NCBI GenBank assembly: GCA_021527695.1
Contig: JAKFAO010000005.1
Coordinates: forward strand, 186,001-250,000
Length of the DNA stretch: 64,000 nt
Source of the DNA: Naematelia aurantialba
Lineage: Eukaryota; Basidiomycota; Tremellomycetes; Tremellales; Naemateliaceae
Direction of reading: 5' to 3'
A program made the translations under genes and the position numbers. Within the stretch, counting starts at the first letter, position 1. Each line of letters begins with the position of its first letter. Below are positions 48,397 to 59,267 of this stretch, piece by piece. The notes beneath the pieces were generated by a model. The model had not been told where the DNA came from and ran no database searches. It saw only the letters and a program-made list of their open reading frames with translations.

Positions 48397-48747
48397 ATGG
48401 TTATTTTCAAGGCCACCGAGTCTCTAGCATCATTTCGCTTTCTTTCCCACAGTCGTGAACCCGAGGATCAGACTTTTGTCCCAATAGATACGATCCTCAG
48501 AAGATGGCACAGGCTGGAAAAAAAAGCGTGCCTCCGGCTGGACGCACAATGCACCAAAGCTGACATGCAAGTCTCTTCCACAACCTGATTCTTCCATTGT
48601 TTCAGGATTTCAGAACAATGGCCTGAGGTGCAGCAGTATTGCCGCGATTGCCGTCCTAACAAGGGACTGCACGGAGCCTTGCAGCGCATAATGTGGCGCT
48701 GCCACCTCCAGTACAAGGGGTGTGGTGGTACGAGCACGGCCCAATGA
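48397..48747 (+). CDS. Candidate small Cys-containing protein with a GC-AG intron
   Basis: Speculative. Exon 1 (ATG 48397) reads MVIFKATESLASFRFLSHSR and IDTILRRWHRLEKKACLRLD. Joining ...KAD to ISEQWPEVQQYCRDCRPNKG, GLHGALQRIMWRCHLQYKGC needs a GC donor (GCAAGT, a good match to the consensus of GC-AG introns) and the acceptor TTTCAG. The phases agree and restore a Met codon. The result is about 105 residues with a C-x2-C and a later C-x7-C pair. With a GT donor three bases on, the frame stops after six codons. No family recognised; coding status is uncertain. Confidence 0.3.
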
Positions 48748-48851
48748 TCACGACAAGGTCGCCGGATGACCGGTACGCCCCATGGTCAACTCTTTCTCTG
48801 TTTCCAAGGACATTCGATCCTACTTACTTCTTCCTACAAGTTCGAGGAGAG

Positions 48852-50304
48852 ATGTCTCTCATTTCAGGAGCCCAGGAGCTCTCATCGCGCATTTTACTTG
48901 CCCTGGACGAGCCGGTGCCGACGGTAGTCCTATGGGCGAACTTCGCCCTGCCCCTCCTTCTCGCATACCTAGCACACATTCGAGGGACCCAGGCGTTGCG
49001 ATGGGGCATCTACCCTCTAACCCTCTCCGCTGGTATCTGGACGCAGTTTGCCAACAACACGTCGATCAGTCCCGGTGAGTGGGGTGCTGGTTCTCCCTCT
49101 ACTGACCAAGGGACTGACGATGTCTAGTCAACAAGATCCGAATGGGCCAATTCTTCGTGCGTCCAATTTGTGTGAACGGTCGGACCACCTGTTGACTGAC
49201 ATCACACTTCTGGACTGATAGGTCTTCTGCGTCCGTGTTCTAGTGCCTAGTCCACTTGGACTTACAGCGTAGCATATGGGCCCTGTCACGCGATACCTTC
49301 TCGCTCCCGAACCCCCCAAGTACCAGCCTGCCTCCCCTGCCTTGCTGGCAGCACTACGAAACACGACCCTGTACAAAGCCTTCGACCTCCTCATGAGCCA
49401 GATGCGGCATCTCGGCCTTGTCCCTGGGCATCCTTGCATACCGTCAGCGCGATCGTGGAGAACCTCGGCGCGCTGCTTGTCGGCCTTCTGGTCTTTTATC
49501 TCCTCACTTACATTCCCTTTCGTTTGGCGCCGCAGTCGCTCGGCAGTCCGAACTTGGTGGGTGGGGACTTTGCCGCGTGGTCGCCACTTGGCGGGGGAGT
49601 GGCGGGTGCCCGTGGCGGCCGTTTGGGCGTACCTGGTGCCCGCTTCCCTCATCACCAATGTCGCTGGGATGCCGGTGATGTACAACCTCGGTGCAGCGGT
49701 CACCATCGCACTGGGCCTCTATGTGCCCGAAGAATGGCCGCCCGTAGCCCGAGCCCAATGGAAGAGTACGAGCGTCAATGAGCTCTGGGGACGACGACAT
49801 CACTCTGTCAGTGACCCATTGTCCCGAGATTGTACGATTGGGCGCTGACGTGACCAGCTCGTACAAGTGAGGACCACCGCTCGGTGTCTTGGGTCTGCTA
49901 ATTCTTAGGATTGGTGTCTATATTTTTCCCGTCCGGTCGAATGCTATCGGGCTTTGCACATCATCGCGTGCTTCATCTTCTCAATGATCTTGCACCTGAT
50001 TCTGTACTACTCTATCTCACGCAAACTCAACCTGTTGCCCTACTCGATTTTCTACGTCACTCAAGGTGTCGCCTGCGTACTCGAGAGGGCGTATTACAAG
50101 CGCACGGGGCGACGTGTTGGCGGCCTAGTAGGTTTCTTGTGGACGTGGAGTGTCGTCTTCCTCAGTGCCGCACCCATGGTCCAACTCGAGTACTCGAATG
50201 GCTGGGCGGGGGCCATGCGCTCTGATTTCGCCGCACACCGCAGCGTGTCACCCATAGAGTGGATTGTTTATCTCCTAGGATGGGGCACGCACCCAAAGGT
50301 GTAA
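48852..50304 (+). CDS. Wax-synthase-like membrane-bound acyltransferase (MBOAT_2 domain)
   Basis: Multi-pass membrane O-acyltransferase related to wax synthases and fungal Tri7/AtmA-type acetyltransferases. The start ATG 48852 gives MSLISGAQELSSRILLALDE and PTVVLWANFALPLLLAYLAH, the first helix. Later exons: VTRYLLAPEPPKYQPASPAL, HTVSAIVENLGALLVGLLVF then YLLTYIPFRLAPQSLGSP, VWAYLVPASLITNVAGMPVM then YNLGAAVTIALGLYVPEEWP (family box PEEWPP), NELWGRRHHS (the WGRxWH-like box), and LHIIACFIFSMILHLILYYS with ISRKLNLLPYSIFYVTQGVA, the C-terminal helices with the conserved His, ending GTHPKV and TAA at 50302-50304. Some middle junctions (49080-49300) are not resolved. Acyl donor and acceptor are unknown. 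Confidence 0.8.
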
Positions 50305-50491
50305 TCGCCTGAGATCGAGTGGAGCCCGCCAGTCCGTATCGCGCCCACTCTTCTTAGAGATCATGTTTAAAACCTGTCACGTGGGCCGTACATATCCTTC
50401 AGAGACATATTACTCGAGTACATTGTGCATACATCACTCTTCATTCTTCCTACATCATGTAGATAAATACCTAGATTCTGCCGCAAGCACC

Positions 50492-51384
50492 TCAACGCCT
50501 CTCAGGTTCGTTCGAGTTTCCCCCAACCGCATTGGCGATGGTATCTTTGACGCCGACGATCCTCTCGCCGATGGTCCTGTGCTCCGTGTGGGTGTCCGTG
50601 TGCCCATGTGGCGTGATGGACGAGTCATTGCCTGGTTTGACGGTGTCGTGCAGCTGCTGCCCAGCCGACTTGTCGTCGTTGGGCTGTAAGTGAGATGTCG
50701 CTCTGTTTCATCAGTATGCCCTCGCTCATTTTCTCTCCGTTTCAGATTTGCAGCCCAGTGAAGCATGAATCGCTTGGGGCCAGCAATGCAATGGTAAATG
50801 GAAGGAGGGAGGCAGTCATGGGAGGAAGAGCACTGATAAAGAGAAACGTTGTGGTTTGGTCTGTAGCAGGGATATGCACTCACTGGTCTGGCCTGTTCTT
50901 GAAGTCGTCACCGACAGTCTGATTGCCAGCAGGCTGGAACGAGTTGGGCAGGACATTCGACTGCCGGCCGGCGTCGTGGCCTAGGTGCGGGTCACGAGCA
51001 TCACTGTGAAGCGTGTCGCTGGCCCGCGACTGCCCGGGAAGGTACGAGGCGGCACTATGCTCTGTCAGCTCGGCGAATTCTGTCTCCATACGTAGAGATG
51101 GAGTACCACAACGAGGTTATTCAGAGAGAAAGAAGACCAGAAGGGGTCTATCCAGGGGAAACACGGAAGTGGGAAGCGAGAGAAAGAGTAAACTACTTGT
51201 CCAAAGCTCCAGTCGTATGTTCTTTCGCCCTTGTAGCGTCAGACTTCATGAACTGCGGCTCTATCTTCTCCTTGACTACGACACATGGAAACATCAGCCT
51301 CGCCTCATTAGCAACGAGGGGAGGCGCGAAGTGTAGAGGAGCGGACTACTGACGCTTGGTGTCGTCGTCCTTGCGCAAGCTCAT
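50492..51384 (-). CDS. Hsp9/Hsp12-like hydrophilin
   Basis: A small, very hydrophilic, intrinsically disordered protein resembling the Hsp9/Hsp12 stress family that protects membranes under heat, desiccation or osmotic stress. Blocks in order: MSLRKDDDTK (ATG 51384) spliced by GTCAGT...TAG to LKEKIEPQFMKSDATRAKEH then TTGALDK; ELTEHSAASYLPGQSRASDT with ARDPHLGHDAGRQSNVLPNS; and, after another intron, PNDDKSAGQQLHDTV, closely like the Hsp12 QPxxDKSxxQxLxD box, with HGHTDTHTEHRTIGERIVGV and KDTIANAVGGNSNEPERR, TGA at 50492-50494. There is no Cys and few aromatics. The junction between the second and third coding blocks is not settled. A TATA element inside a hairpin lies about 115 bp upstream, consistent with an inducible gene. 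Confidence 0.65.
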
Positions 51385-51817
51385 TGTGATCTTTGTTCGC
51401 TTTCCAAGTGGTTCTGTTCAAGTCAAGTGGCGACTTGTATGAGTTGACAGCGCGATTAACGTAGTTGGAAAGCAAACACAGACGAGGACGCCTGCTTTAT
51501 ACAGCAGGCTGGATAGTGAGCGATTGCACGACGTCATGGTGGTGACGACGAGAATGATGGTGGTGACGGTTATGACGTATCACAAAGGAGGTGTTGTCAT
51601 GACGAGCTCCACTCGTGTGGGCGTTTCAACGGAGGTGGTGTCACGCGTTGTTTCTGGAGCCTTCGAGGTTGGTGTCCAGTGTTCGGCTATGGCAGTCGTC
51701 AACTTGCTCTCCGCTGCGGGTAACCCGGCTGTAGATGATGCATTAGGCGTGATGGCGCCATTAGGTGTGATATTGATGGGAGATACAAGTATGCAAAAGA
51801 TGCGAATATGGCCAACA
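51385..51817. other. Promoter of hydrophilin and 3' end of TSR4
   Basis: 433 bp between two minus-strand genes. It contains the TATA/hairpin at 51490-51509 and a run of GTGGTGAC/ATGATGGTGGTGACG repeats near 51535-51575. A plus-strand open frame crosses it but looks non-protein. Confidence 0.45.
51490..51509 (-). promoter_or_regulatory. TATA element inside a perfect 7 bp inverted repeat
   Basis: GCCTGCT-TTATAC-AGCAGGC; on the minus strand it reads GTATAAAG, about 115 bp before the hydrophilin ATG. Confidence 0.5.
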
Positions 51818-53198
51818 CTAAGCCGGAGACCCACCTAAGGTGGCCTCCCACTCTACTGCCACCCACTCCTCGCTGACTCCTACACAATCCGCCGAGCAGC
51901 CAAAGACTAACACTGTCCCCCATTCCATCTCTCCCACACCGCCCTCGTCCCCTAGTCCTCCCGCCAGCCGAGCAAGCTCCTTCTTCCTCTCCTCTTCCGT
52001 CTGATTCTTCTTTCCCTTCTTGGTTGCTCGACCAGTGGCGGTTAATGATTCAGGCCGCAAAGCCGATATGAGAGACGGGACGAGCTGGAGCTCGAATACT
52101 CGCTTTGCGCCGCAACGTGAGCAAGGTGGTATAGCTCTTGGAGCATATAGTCTGGTCAAGTCCACTTCTTGGTTGTTGTCATCGGATGGTTTGAGCGAAG
52201 TCGGCGCTTCTGGGAAGAGCTGGCGGTAGAGAGTCGAGGTAGACGAGTACGGCAGGGGCACGCCATCAAGCTCGTATCTGTAAGAATGAGCTTAAAACTA
52301 TGTATAAGCTTGAGCACTCGCCTAAGAACCTGACCGCTGCCTCCGTCGGCGTTCTCCAGCCTATGCACGAAACGCTCAAATACCTCGTCGACATGTTTCG
52401 GCAAGAGCTGCTCCCACCGCTCATCCCTCCATTCCGCAGCTTGCGCAGGTGTCTCGTCCTCATCCTCGTCGTCCACATCCATCTCGTCCGGCGGAGGCAA
52501 GTACTCGTCAATCGTGGTCAGGTATTGAGCCGGCTGGTACGCTGGTAACGGCGGAGCATGTGTAACTGAAGACTTTGCAATGCTGAGTGAAGATAGGTCT
52601 GGCGGTTGCAGGCTGGACGGCGAAGGAGAGGACTCCGCAGGAGTTGAGACACCGAACAGTGTTTGTCCACCGCCGAAGAGGGTAGAACCATTGGTTTGGC
52701 TGTCTGGCATCTGATGGGGATCAGCACAACTTCTGCAGACATGCCAAGTCAACGCACTGTGAAAGGGTTCTTGCGGGCACGTTCCCGCTCATCAGCCAGC
52801 TCTTTCTCCCGTCGCTTCCGCTTCTCTTCCACGTCCATCACATACTCCTCATTTCGAGCGGATGCCCTGTAAGCCCGCACACTCCCATCTCGTCGCTGGC
52901 ATTGGCTGCGTGGGCACGCCCATACATAGACGGTACGGTCGTTCTCCCCGTCCTCTGGCGGACAGTATACTTGCGCTAGGAGGGGGATCGACTGATGGCA
53001 TACTCCGCACTTGATAACTTCTGGCGCTTTGTGCGCTGCAGGCAGAGGCGGGAAGGCAGGGTATCCACCGATATAGGAGATACAGTGGGAGCGGAGGTCC
53101 GGTGAATCGTATGCGATCGGCCCGTCCGGCAAGGCCAGGAGAGCATTGGAGGAAGGAAGGGACGAAGAGGATGATCCTGCAGGAGAGGACGGCGACAT
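51818..53198 (-). CDS. TSR4: 20S rRNA accumulation protein 4 (Tsr4/PDCD2 family)
   Basis: A cytoplasmic dedicated chaperone for ribosomal protein uS5 (Rps2), needed for 40S maturation. Exon 1 (ATG 53198 to about 52756) has LPDGPIAYDSPDLRSHCISY then IGGYPAFPPLPAAHKAPEVI, and the N-terminal zinc module CGVCHQSIPLLAQVYCP then TVYVWACPRSQCQRRDGSVR. Exon 2 has GGQTLFGVSTPAESSPSPSS, ITTIDEYL-like LTTIDEYLPPPDEMDVDDED, and ERFVHRLENADGGSGQVLR. Exon 3 reads YELDGVPLPYSSTSTLYRQL, RAIPPCSRCGAKRVFELQLV, LISALRPES and MEWGTVLVFGCSADCVG then WVAVEWEA, the PDCD2_C domain with its Cys pairs; TAG at 51818-51820. All expected Cys are present. About 380 residues. Confidence 0.93.
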
Positions 53199-53622
53199 CT
53201 GAAGCAAGTGTCAATATCGAACAGCCATCTACGTGGGAGGTACGAGCGAAACGTCGCAGAGCCAAGGACATGTCAGAAAATGAGTCGCCAAACTAGTGTG
53301 AGATCGGCACCGTCCATCGCCTCTCGCCCAAACTAGCATCGCACACTTGAGCCCCCGCTCGCACGAGGACATCGACCCAGCCTCCAAGACGGAGACTGCG
53401 CCTCCGTCGGAGCGGGGAAGTGAGGGAGTCTGGAGAGGGGAGAGAGAAGGACTAGGTCTCGTCATCGGTATCATCAGTCATCCTTGGCTAGGCGCGCTCG
53501 CTCCGTGCTTCACTCATCAAGACCAATACTTACTCTGCCGTCACGCCTGCTACGATCAACGTCGTCGCCGGAGTGAGCTTGAATGAAAGATTGAATAGAA
53601 AATGAACAGATTCTAGACTTGC
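53199..53622. other. Intergenic, nothing recognised
   Basis: About 420 bp upstream of TSR4, before the reverse-transcriptase relic. Confidence 0.4.
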
Positions 53623-53964
53623 GTGCAAGCAGAAATTTCCGCGACAGCAAAACTTTGCCACGTCAGAGGCGCGTCCTTCTCGTCGCACGGACCAGTCGGC
53701 TACCATACCGACCTGCTGGTAGGGAGTTGGGTGATTCAGTCTCGGCAGGGAGTGCGGCAAGGTGACCCTCTGGGCCCTCTCTTCTTCTCGCTTGGACTAC
53801 GGCCCGCCCTCGAACAGCGCGACGTTCATCTCGGCGAGGGGCGAAAGGTAATCGCCTACCTTGACGACATTTACATCCTCTCCACCGATGACAACGCCCC
53901 AACCTGTCATGAAGGTCACACGACCAGTAAGTCCCTCGATTCACCTCAGACGTCAGTCTTTTGA
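53623..53964 (+). mobile_element. Relic of a non-LTR retrotransposon reverse transcriptase
   Basis: The frame reads SRQGVRQGDPLGPLFFSLGL then RPALEQ and VIAYLDDIYILSTDDN. GVRQGDPLGP and YLDD are the classic central motifs of a LINE-type reverse transcriptase, with YLDD holding the catalytic Asp pair. The fragment is only about 110 codons, whereas a working element would be several kb with endonuclease and flanking RT motifs. Nothing matching is seen on either side. Immediately downstream (about 54088-54150) is a 31 bp direct repeat. Interpreted as a truncated, dead insertion. Confidence 0.75.
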
Positions 53965-54462
53965 TAACTCTTCAGCCGAAAGTCTTCGGCTTCCTGTCCC
54001 ACACAATTTCATTATAGTCTGATCGCATCGCTGGCCCATTCCTCTGTCGAATCATCAGAGACACGGTCGTAACACCCAGGCCCGCCAAAAAGGAAAGCCG
54101 TCGGGTGGGACGCGGCAAAAAGGAAAGTCGTCGGAGGGGACGCGGTTCCAGAAATTGCGTATCTGCCTTGCGACATCTACGACGTTAGGATGGTTTGTTG
54201 CAACTAGCAATTCTACTGTCTCGGATTGCTCCTCACTGACAAGTAGTCTAACCCTAGCAGAAGGACTGATAGCTAGGTAGCGAGAATCACGGGCGGTGGG
54301 AAAGGCGGGCCGTGCGTCGTCTCGGCCGTAAGGAAATAATGCCGCAATTTCGGATCATTCCGGTCGTTGTGGCGATCACGACCGACACGCGTCCGGGCGT
54401 CGTCTGATGGATGGTATTTGAACGTAGTACACGCTGCAGACATCTCCATTAACACAAGCACA
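53965..54462. repeat. Intergenic region with a 31 bp direct repeat
   Basis: CAAAAAGGAAAGCCGTCGGG plus TGGGACGCGG near 54089 recurs near 54119 with two or three changes. The rest (to 54462) contains no recognised gene. Confidence 0.6.
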
Positions 54463-55824
54463 ATGGCCGACAAGCAGGCGCCAACTGAGAGCAAGGGTGA
54501 ACCAGTTGCGGGGCCGTCGAAGGGCGTGAAGGAAGAGGAAACGAAGAAGAAGCTGCCGCAGCTGGGAGCACTGGAGGATGATGACGAGTTCGAGGTAAGT
54601 GGGTGACCTGATTCATGAGTCTATACATCGGGTTCTTGGAGTGGATGTGTAGAGTATAATCCATCAGAGAGACTCCAGAATCAGTTGCCTGGGGGCCGCA
54701 ATCCTTCATCTTCTCGGTCAAGGCGAAGAGAGCGTAGAGCTGATGAGATCAGGACTTTCCAGCAAATGGTCTGCCTCTCGTTAACTGCTGTTCGACATCA
54801 CTGACTTAGCGTTGTTCGTGCTTGATGGTGTTCTCTGATTCGACGTAATGATATCGTACAACCCCTACTGCCAAACCACTTGCTGCCCTGCTCGTATCGG
54901 CTTGCTTCGCTTCATTCCGGTCTTCCTCCCACTTGCCTCCATCTTCTTTATTCCGTCTTTCTTTCTCTCCTTGTCTCCGCCTCTCCTTGCCTCTTCGTCT
55001 ACCCTTCTTCCCCCGGCGCTTGCAACACCAGACGACTCTATCTCTTTCGCCGAAGCAATGGCCAAGAACGCCGCGAACCCCGCCGCTCTGAAAGACACGC
55101 TCTGGGAGGATAACTGGGACGATGACGATGTTGAGGATGATTTCGTCAGGACGCTTAGGTATGTATTGACTCCAGTTTCCGGTGTCTTGCCACCTTGTTT
55201 TTCCTTGTATATGGCTCTCTATATATATCTCTCTTGTGGTCGTGCGTCCCTCTGTAAATTTCCCGTCTCTCCATTCGCCTCTCCTCTCTCTCCTCTCTCC
55301 TCTCTCCTCTCTCCTCTCTCTCCTCTCTCCTCTCTCCTCTCTCCTCTCTCCTCTCTCTCGTCTCTTTCTCAGTCTCCTACTTCAGCGGCCCCTTTTCATA
55401 TTCGTCTGTCTCCTTCTCTCCTTCTCTCCTTCTCTCCTTCTCTCCTTCTCTCCTTCTCTCCTTCTCTCCTTCTCTCCTTCTCTCCTTCTCTCCTTCTCTC
55501 CTTCTCTCCTTATGTCATCCTACGTCTTCCTGTGCCTCGCTCTTGTCCGTGTCTCTCTCTCTCTCATCTTCCTCTCATCCCTCTTGCCTCCCTCTCCTCT
55601 CTCTCATATCTCTCTCTCTCCCATCTCTCTCATCTCCCTCATCCCTCTCATCTCTGTCTCGTCACACACACACACACTCTCTCGTCTCTCTCATCTCTCC
55701 CGCCGTCCCGTCCACCTTCACGCGTTGGCTGCCTTACGTCTTCTCTGAAACACAATGATGCTGAGCTCTCTCTAGGACGGCCATACAGGAGCGTCAAGGC
55801 GGAGACGAGCCTATGAAGGTGTGA
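54463..55824 (+). CDS. SEM1: 26S proteasome lid subunit Sem1/Dss1
   Basis: A tiny acidic intrinsically disordered protein of the proteasome lid and of TREX-2. Exon 1 (54463-54594, ATG in ACAATGGCC) reads MADKQAPTESKGEPVAGPSK then KKLPQLGALEDDDEFE, ending at GTAAGT. The next conserved exon, near 55030-55164, reads AMAKNAANPAALKDTLWEDN then NWDDDDVEDDFVRTLR, containing the invariant LWEDNWDDDDVEDDF. A last exon splices (TCTCTAG) to RTAIQERQGGDEPMKV with TGA at 55822-55824. The phases of exon 1 (phase 0) and the conserved exon do not join directly, so a small middle exon carrying the EFP..DW box is expected and I could not find it. The last intron is about 600 bp and almost pure C/T repeat, which is unusual. 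Confidence 0.88.
55275..55515 (+). repeat. C/T microsatellites in the SEM1 intron
   Basis: CTCTCTCCTCTCTCC arrays (about 55281-55362) and then a near-perfect CTTCTCTC octamer array (about 55404-55510, about 13 copies). Confidence 0.9.
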
Positions 55825-56252
55825 GGTGAAGGTGTAAAAATTGAGATGTGGGGTCAAATTGGAAGGTGGAAACGCCGAAGGTGTGAAGGTGGGAGACATG
55901 TTCCTCGACAGACTTCGCATGATGGGTTGCCTACAGTAGACGTCACAATCAGTGGCATGTAAATATACTAAATCTGTCACTTGCACTATCGCCGTCGTCA
56001 GCTTGTGGCCAGGCAAGGATACAGGAGACAAGCAATGGTCCGTTGTCGCCAGAGACAGACTGGCATCGTGCCATCAGAGCGCAGCGCCATAATGTAGATG
56101 CAGTGCTGACGTGGCCACATTGACGAGATTGTATGTACCAGTACCGGTGGAGAGCCAGGTCAGAATGTCTTGTCACTATTAGATACACAATGACGACGAG
56201 ATACCTCCGGCACCTATCGCTCTTGTCCGCCTGCACCGTCGAGCACCTATCA
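55825..56252. other. Convergent 3' region, nothing recognised
   Basis: 428 bp between SEM1 and RIC8 3' ends. Confidence 0.4.
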
Positions 56253-58944
56253 TTATCGTCCCCCTGTCCCGCCTGCGCCTGTTCGCCGTCGATAAGCCTC
56301 CAGCTCTCGCAGCGCCTCTTCCTCCTCCCTCTCCTCCTGCCTCTGGGCCTCTTCTGCCTCGTCCCCACTATCGCCCGTACCGTCCCTCGCTCTCCGCTCC
56401 ATCTCATCCCGCACAGCCTGTTTCACGCTCTTGCTCCCTCCTTGACCATGACCCGATCGGGCCGAGATGATGGGGTTCTTCTCCATCCGATCAAACAGCA
56501 CAAACAGCCTTTCCGCCTCGCGCTCCTTCTCTTGGTCGCTCATGTTGCTTAGAGGACTGCTGTCTTCAGGTGTAGGTTTGAGTGCAGTGATAGGATGGCG
56601 AGCTTGCTCTTGTTTTTGCTCTCGAGATTCAGCGTCAGGTTCGTCTGCAGGAAGTTCCTCAATCGTAGCTTCCGGAGGACCGGAGAGACCTTTGCGGAAC
56701 AGCAGGCCCGCGGCGTTGCCATATCCAATCTCTTTGGTCATCGTTGTCGCTGTAGCTCGTCAGTGGACGCATGGGGAGGAGGAAGAGGGGGGAGGTAGGA
56801 AGGTGGGGGAGGCTGAAGGGGGGAGGTATAAAGGTGGTGGTGGAGGAGGAGGGAGGAACCAAGGAGGGGAAGTAGGAGAAGAAGGAGGTGACGCACGATT
56901 ACAATCACAGATCGCCCAGAGCAGCTCGCCTGCCGTGTCCCTCGACGACGGGTGATTGGCGCACTGCATTAGGCGCAACAAATCTCCCAAGACCCCTCGG
57001 CGAGACTCGAGCGGGCCAGCCTCGTTCGTCCTATCCCTGCGACGTGTGAGCTCTGTAAACACCCTAGGATTCATCAAGCTCACAGATTTTTCGGCAGCAG
57101 AGTATCGCGCAACCACGTCCGCATTTCCGAGCATCCCGCCGCTGCTCTGACCAGCACGAGCAGGACTGGCGGTAACACCTCGTCAACTACCAGTCCCTTG
57201 ACCTCGTCGTCCAGTTCCTTTGGGAAGGGGTAGTAAGTCTCCAGAAAAGTTTCCACGACGTGCAGCACGCGAGCAGGCAGGGCGCTTGGGTCGTTTCTAC
57301 GCGTTGGCAGGGTGATTTGTTTTCTGTGCGGCGCGGACGATTGTTGAAGGGGAGGGGGCGGAGAGGGGGTTTTACGATGGAGCGACATGGAGTCTGATGC
57401 TGACTTGCGGGGCGGGCTCGAGAGTTTTACCCTGTTCAGCAGAGCTCGCACTGACGATGAGGACGGTGTCGGTGAAGGAGGGTCCGGTATGGCCTGCCAT
57501 GTTGGAAGCAGTGCAGGTGAGAACGGGATATGTAGTAGTGCGTGAAGGACGTGTGAGAGCGGAGGAGTAGGGCTCGTCTGATTGAGGCTGTGAAGGAGAC
57601 ATAGCAGCGGCCATAGAAGACTACTCAGAGTCAGCATGTCTCTGAAAGACTCCAGTATGGGCTGAGGACGACTGACGGATCGAGTCTGTCGTCCCAGGCG
57701 TCTGGCTCGTCTGTGTCAGGAAAGCAGGACAGCACGTTGCCCACAAGCTTGAGCACCTCCGAGAACGCGTCGTAATTGGCAGGAAGAAGTGGAGTCGCAA
57801 ACAGGAACTACCACGACGTCAGCCGGCATGTCATGCTGGTATGTGCTCATGCTGGGCAGACGTCACTTACATAAACCAGACTGTCGACCAGTCCCTCGCT
57901 ATTGACGAGCTCGCGCACCGTAACGGCACGCTGGATGGTGACTAGAAACCCAACTCTGCCGAGCAAGAACAACCGGTCGGTCCCTATCTCGTCGTCTGCC
58001 AGGGCACGAGCGACGAGCCGCCCACCGCCTAGCGCAGCGAAATTGTCCCTTCCGTCGGGATGGAGGACGAGAACGTTGGCCAGCGTTCGCATGGCCTCCA
58101 GAGCTGAGGGAGCGCATGGCGAGCTGGCCGAGCGGGATGGCGAGGAGGGTGAAGGCGACGGCGATGGTGAGGTAGCTGGTGTTCGGATGTTTGGTAGGCC
58201 TGCATGATGTACGAGCACTTCTAGAGCTCTCGGTGCTGCGAGCGATGTCGATCCAACAGGATTGCGCGAGAGCGACTTGAGCGCCGACAGGGCGAGGTCG
58301 TAGACTGAGGACGTCAGCTTCTGTGCGAACAACTCGCGACTCGACGAGTACGGTGAGCGCGTGGGACAGGCCACCGCCTCGTGTAGACAAGTAGACACAG
58401 CACAGAAGTGGGACTGGGGCTTGGGAATGGAAGTGGGACTGTGGCTTTAGAATGGAAGTGAGACGGTGGCTTGAGAATGGAAGCGGGACTTTGGCTCGAG
58501 AAATGAAAGACTGACCGTCATCGGGCCAGGAAACCCATACGGCATCGTCGCCCTGTGGCTCCAAATCACCCAGCAGAGCATCAATGTACCCCTCTCGCTC
58601 TTCCGGCCTGATCTGCGTCGGTTGGGCTGGTTTTATCAGCGGCCGGCTCCTTGACCCCCCTTGACCGCCCTCGAGGCGGGAATTTGAGCTGGGGGAAAAT
58701 ACGAGTAGCATGTGAGAAGCGGAGAGAGAGAGAGAGAGAGAGAAGAAGTGATGGGAGAAGCGGAGAGAGAAGTGGAGAGAGAAGCGATGGGAGACCGGAG
58801 AGAGAAGCGATGGGAGACGCGGAGAGAGAGCTGGGTAGTAAATCGCATACCGTTGATGATCGCACTCAACTCTCGGCGGAGTGAATCCACCTCTTCCCTC
58901 CTATCGCTGATAGAAGCATACCGCGCCGCAAAGAGGGATTGCAT
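56253..58944 (-). CDS. RIC8: Ric8/synembryn, G-alpha chaperone and exchange factor
   Basis: Cytosolic armadillo-like protein that folds and activates G-protein alpha subunits; in fungi it acts in pheromone and nutrient signalling. Exon 1 (ATG 58944) reads LFAARYASISDRREEVDSLR then RELSAIIN. Then: IRPEEREGYIDALLGDLEPQ, YDLALSALKSLSRNPVGS, LEAMRTLANVLVLHPDGRDN, GGGRLVARALADDEIGTDRL then FLLGRVGFLVTIQ (the RFLLxRxxFLxT-like box), SLVYV, ALPARVLHVVETFLETYYPF, VLPPVLLVLVRAAAGCSEMR, LGDLLRLMQCANHPSSRDTA then GELLWAICDCN, and TKEIGYGNAAGLLFRKGLSG, the family-diagnostic GYGxAAGxLxxxG motif. The acidic/Arg-rich C-terminal region has Ser positions that could be CK2 sites, as in animal Ric8. TAA is at 56253-56255. 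About nine exons; several introns have expanded repeats. Confidence 0.88.
58403..58505. repeat. About 33 bp minisatellite in a RIC8 intron
   Basis: Three to four copies of GAATGGAAGTGGGACTGTGG plus CTTGA on the plus strand, 32-34 bp period. Confidence 0.8.
58718..58832. repeat. GA-rich minisatellite in a RIC8 intron
   Basis: A (GA) run followed by units GAGAGAGAAGCGATGGGAGA, purine-only in most positions on the plus strand. Confidence 0.85.
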
Positions 58945-59024
58945 CACCTCTTGCCTCGCTGGCGTCCCAACTACCCGCTCAGAGAACGACCCTCGCGGAG
59001 ACACGAGACGTCGCCAGGTAGTTT

Positions 59025-59135
59025 CTGACCTCTTCGCCAGGTAATTTCTGACCTCTCTGCCGGGCAACTTCTGACCTCTCTGCCAGGTACGTTCTGCTCT
59101 CTCTGCCAGGTACTTTCTGGCCTCTCCGCCTCCAG
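59025..59135. repeat. 24 bp minisatellite, about five copies
   Basis: Units of the form CAGGTAATTTCTGACCTCTC plus TGC. It begins about 80 bp upstream of the RIC8 ATG, i.e. in its promoter or leader. Confidence 0.8.
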
Positions 59136-59266
59136 CTCGTCACTTGGTTGATTTGTCGACCTTGCAGCGCAGCGTGACGGGGTATCGGTGTCGAGACTGG
59201 CCGAGGGGAAGAAGTGGCCGAGGAGAAGAGTCGACCCCGTCGCCGAGATGCCAGAATATAAAGCGC

Positions 59267-59267
<1 letters not shown>

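Noticed and set aside
51524..51838. A 104-codon plus-strand frame rich in Val/Met
   Set aside because: It arises from GTGGTGAC repeats and overlaps the TSR4 3' end.
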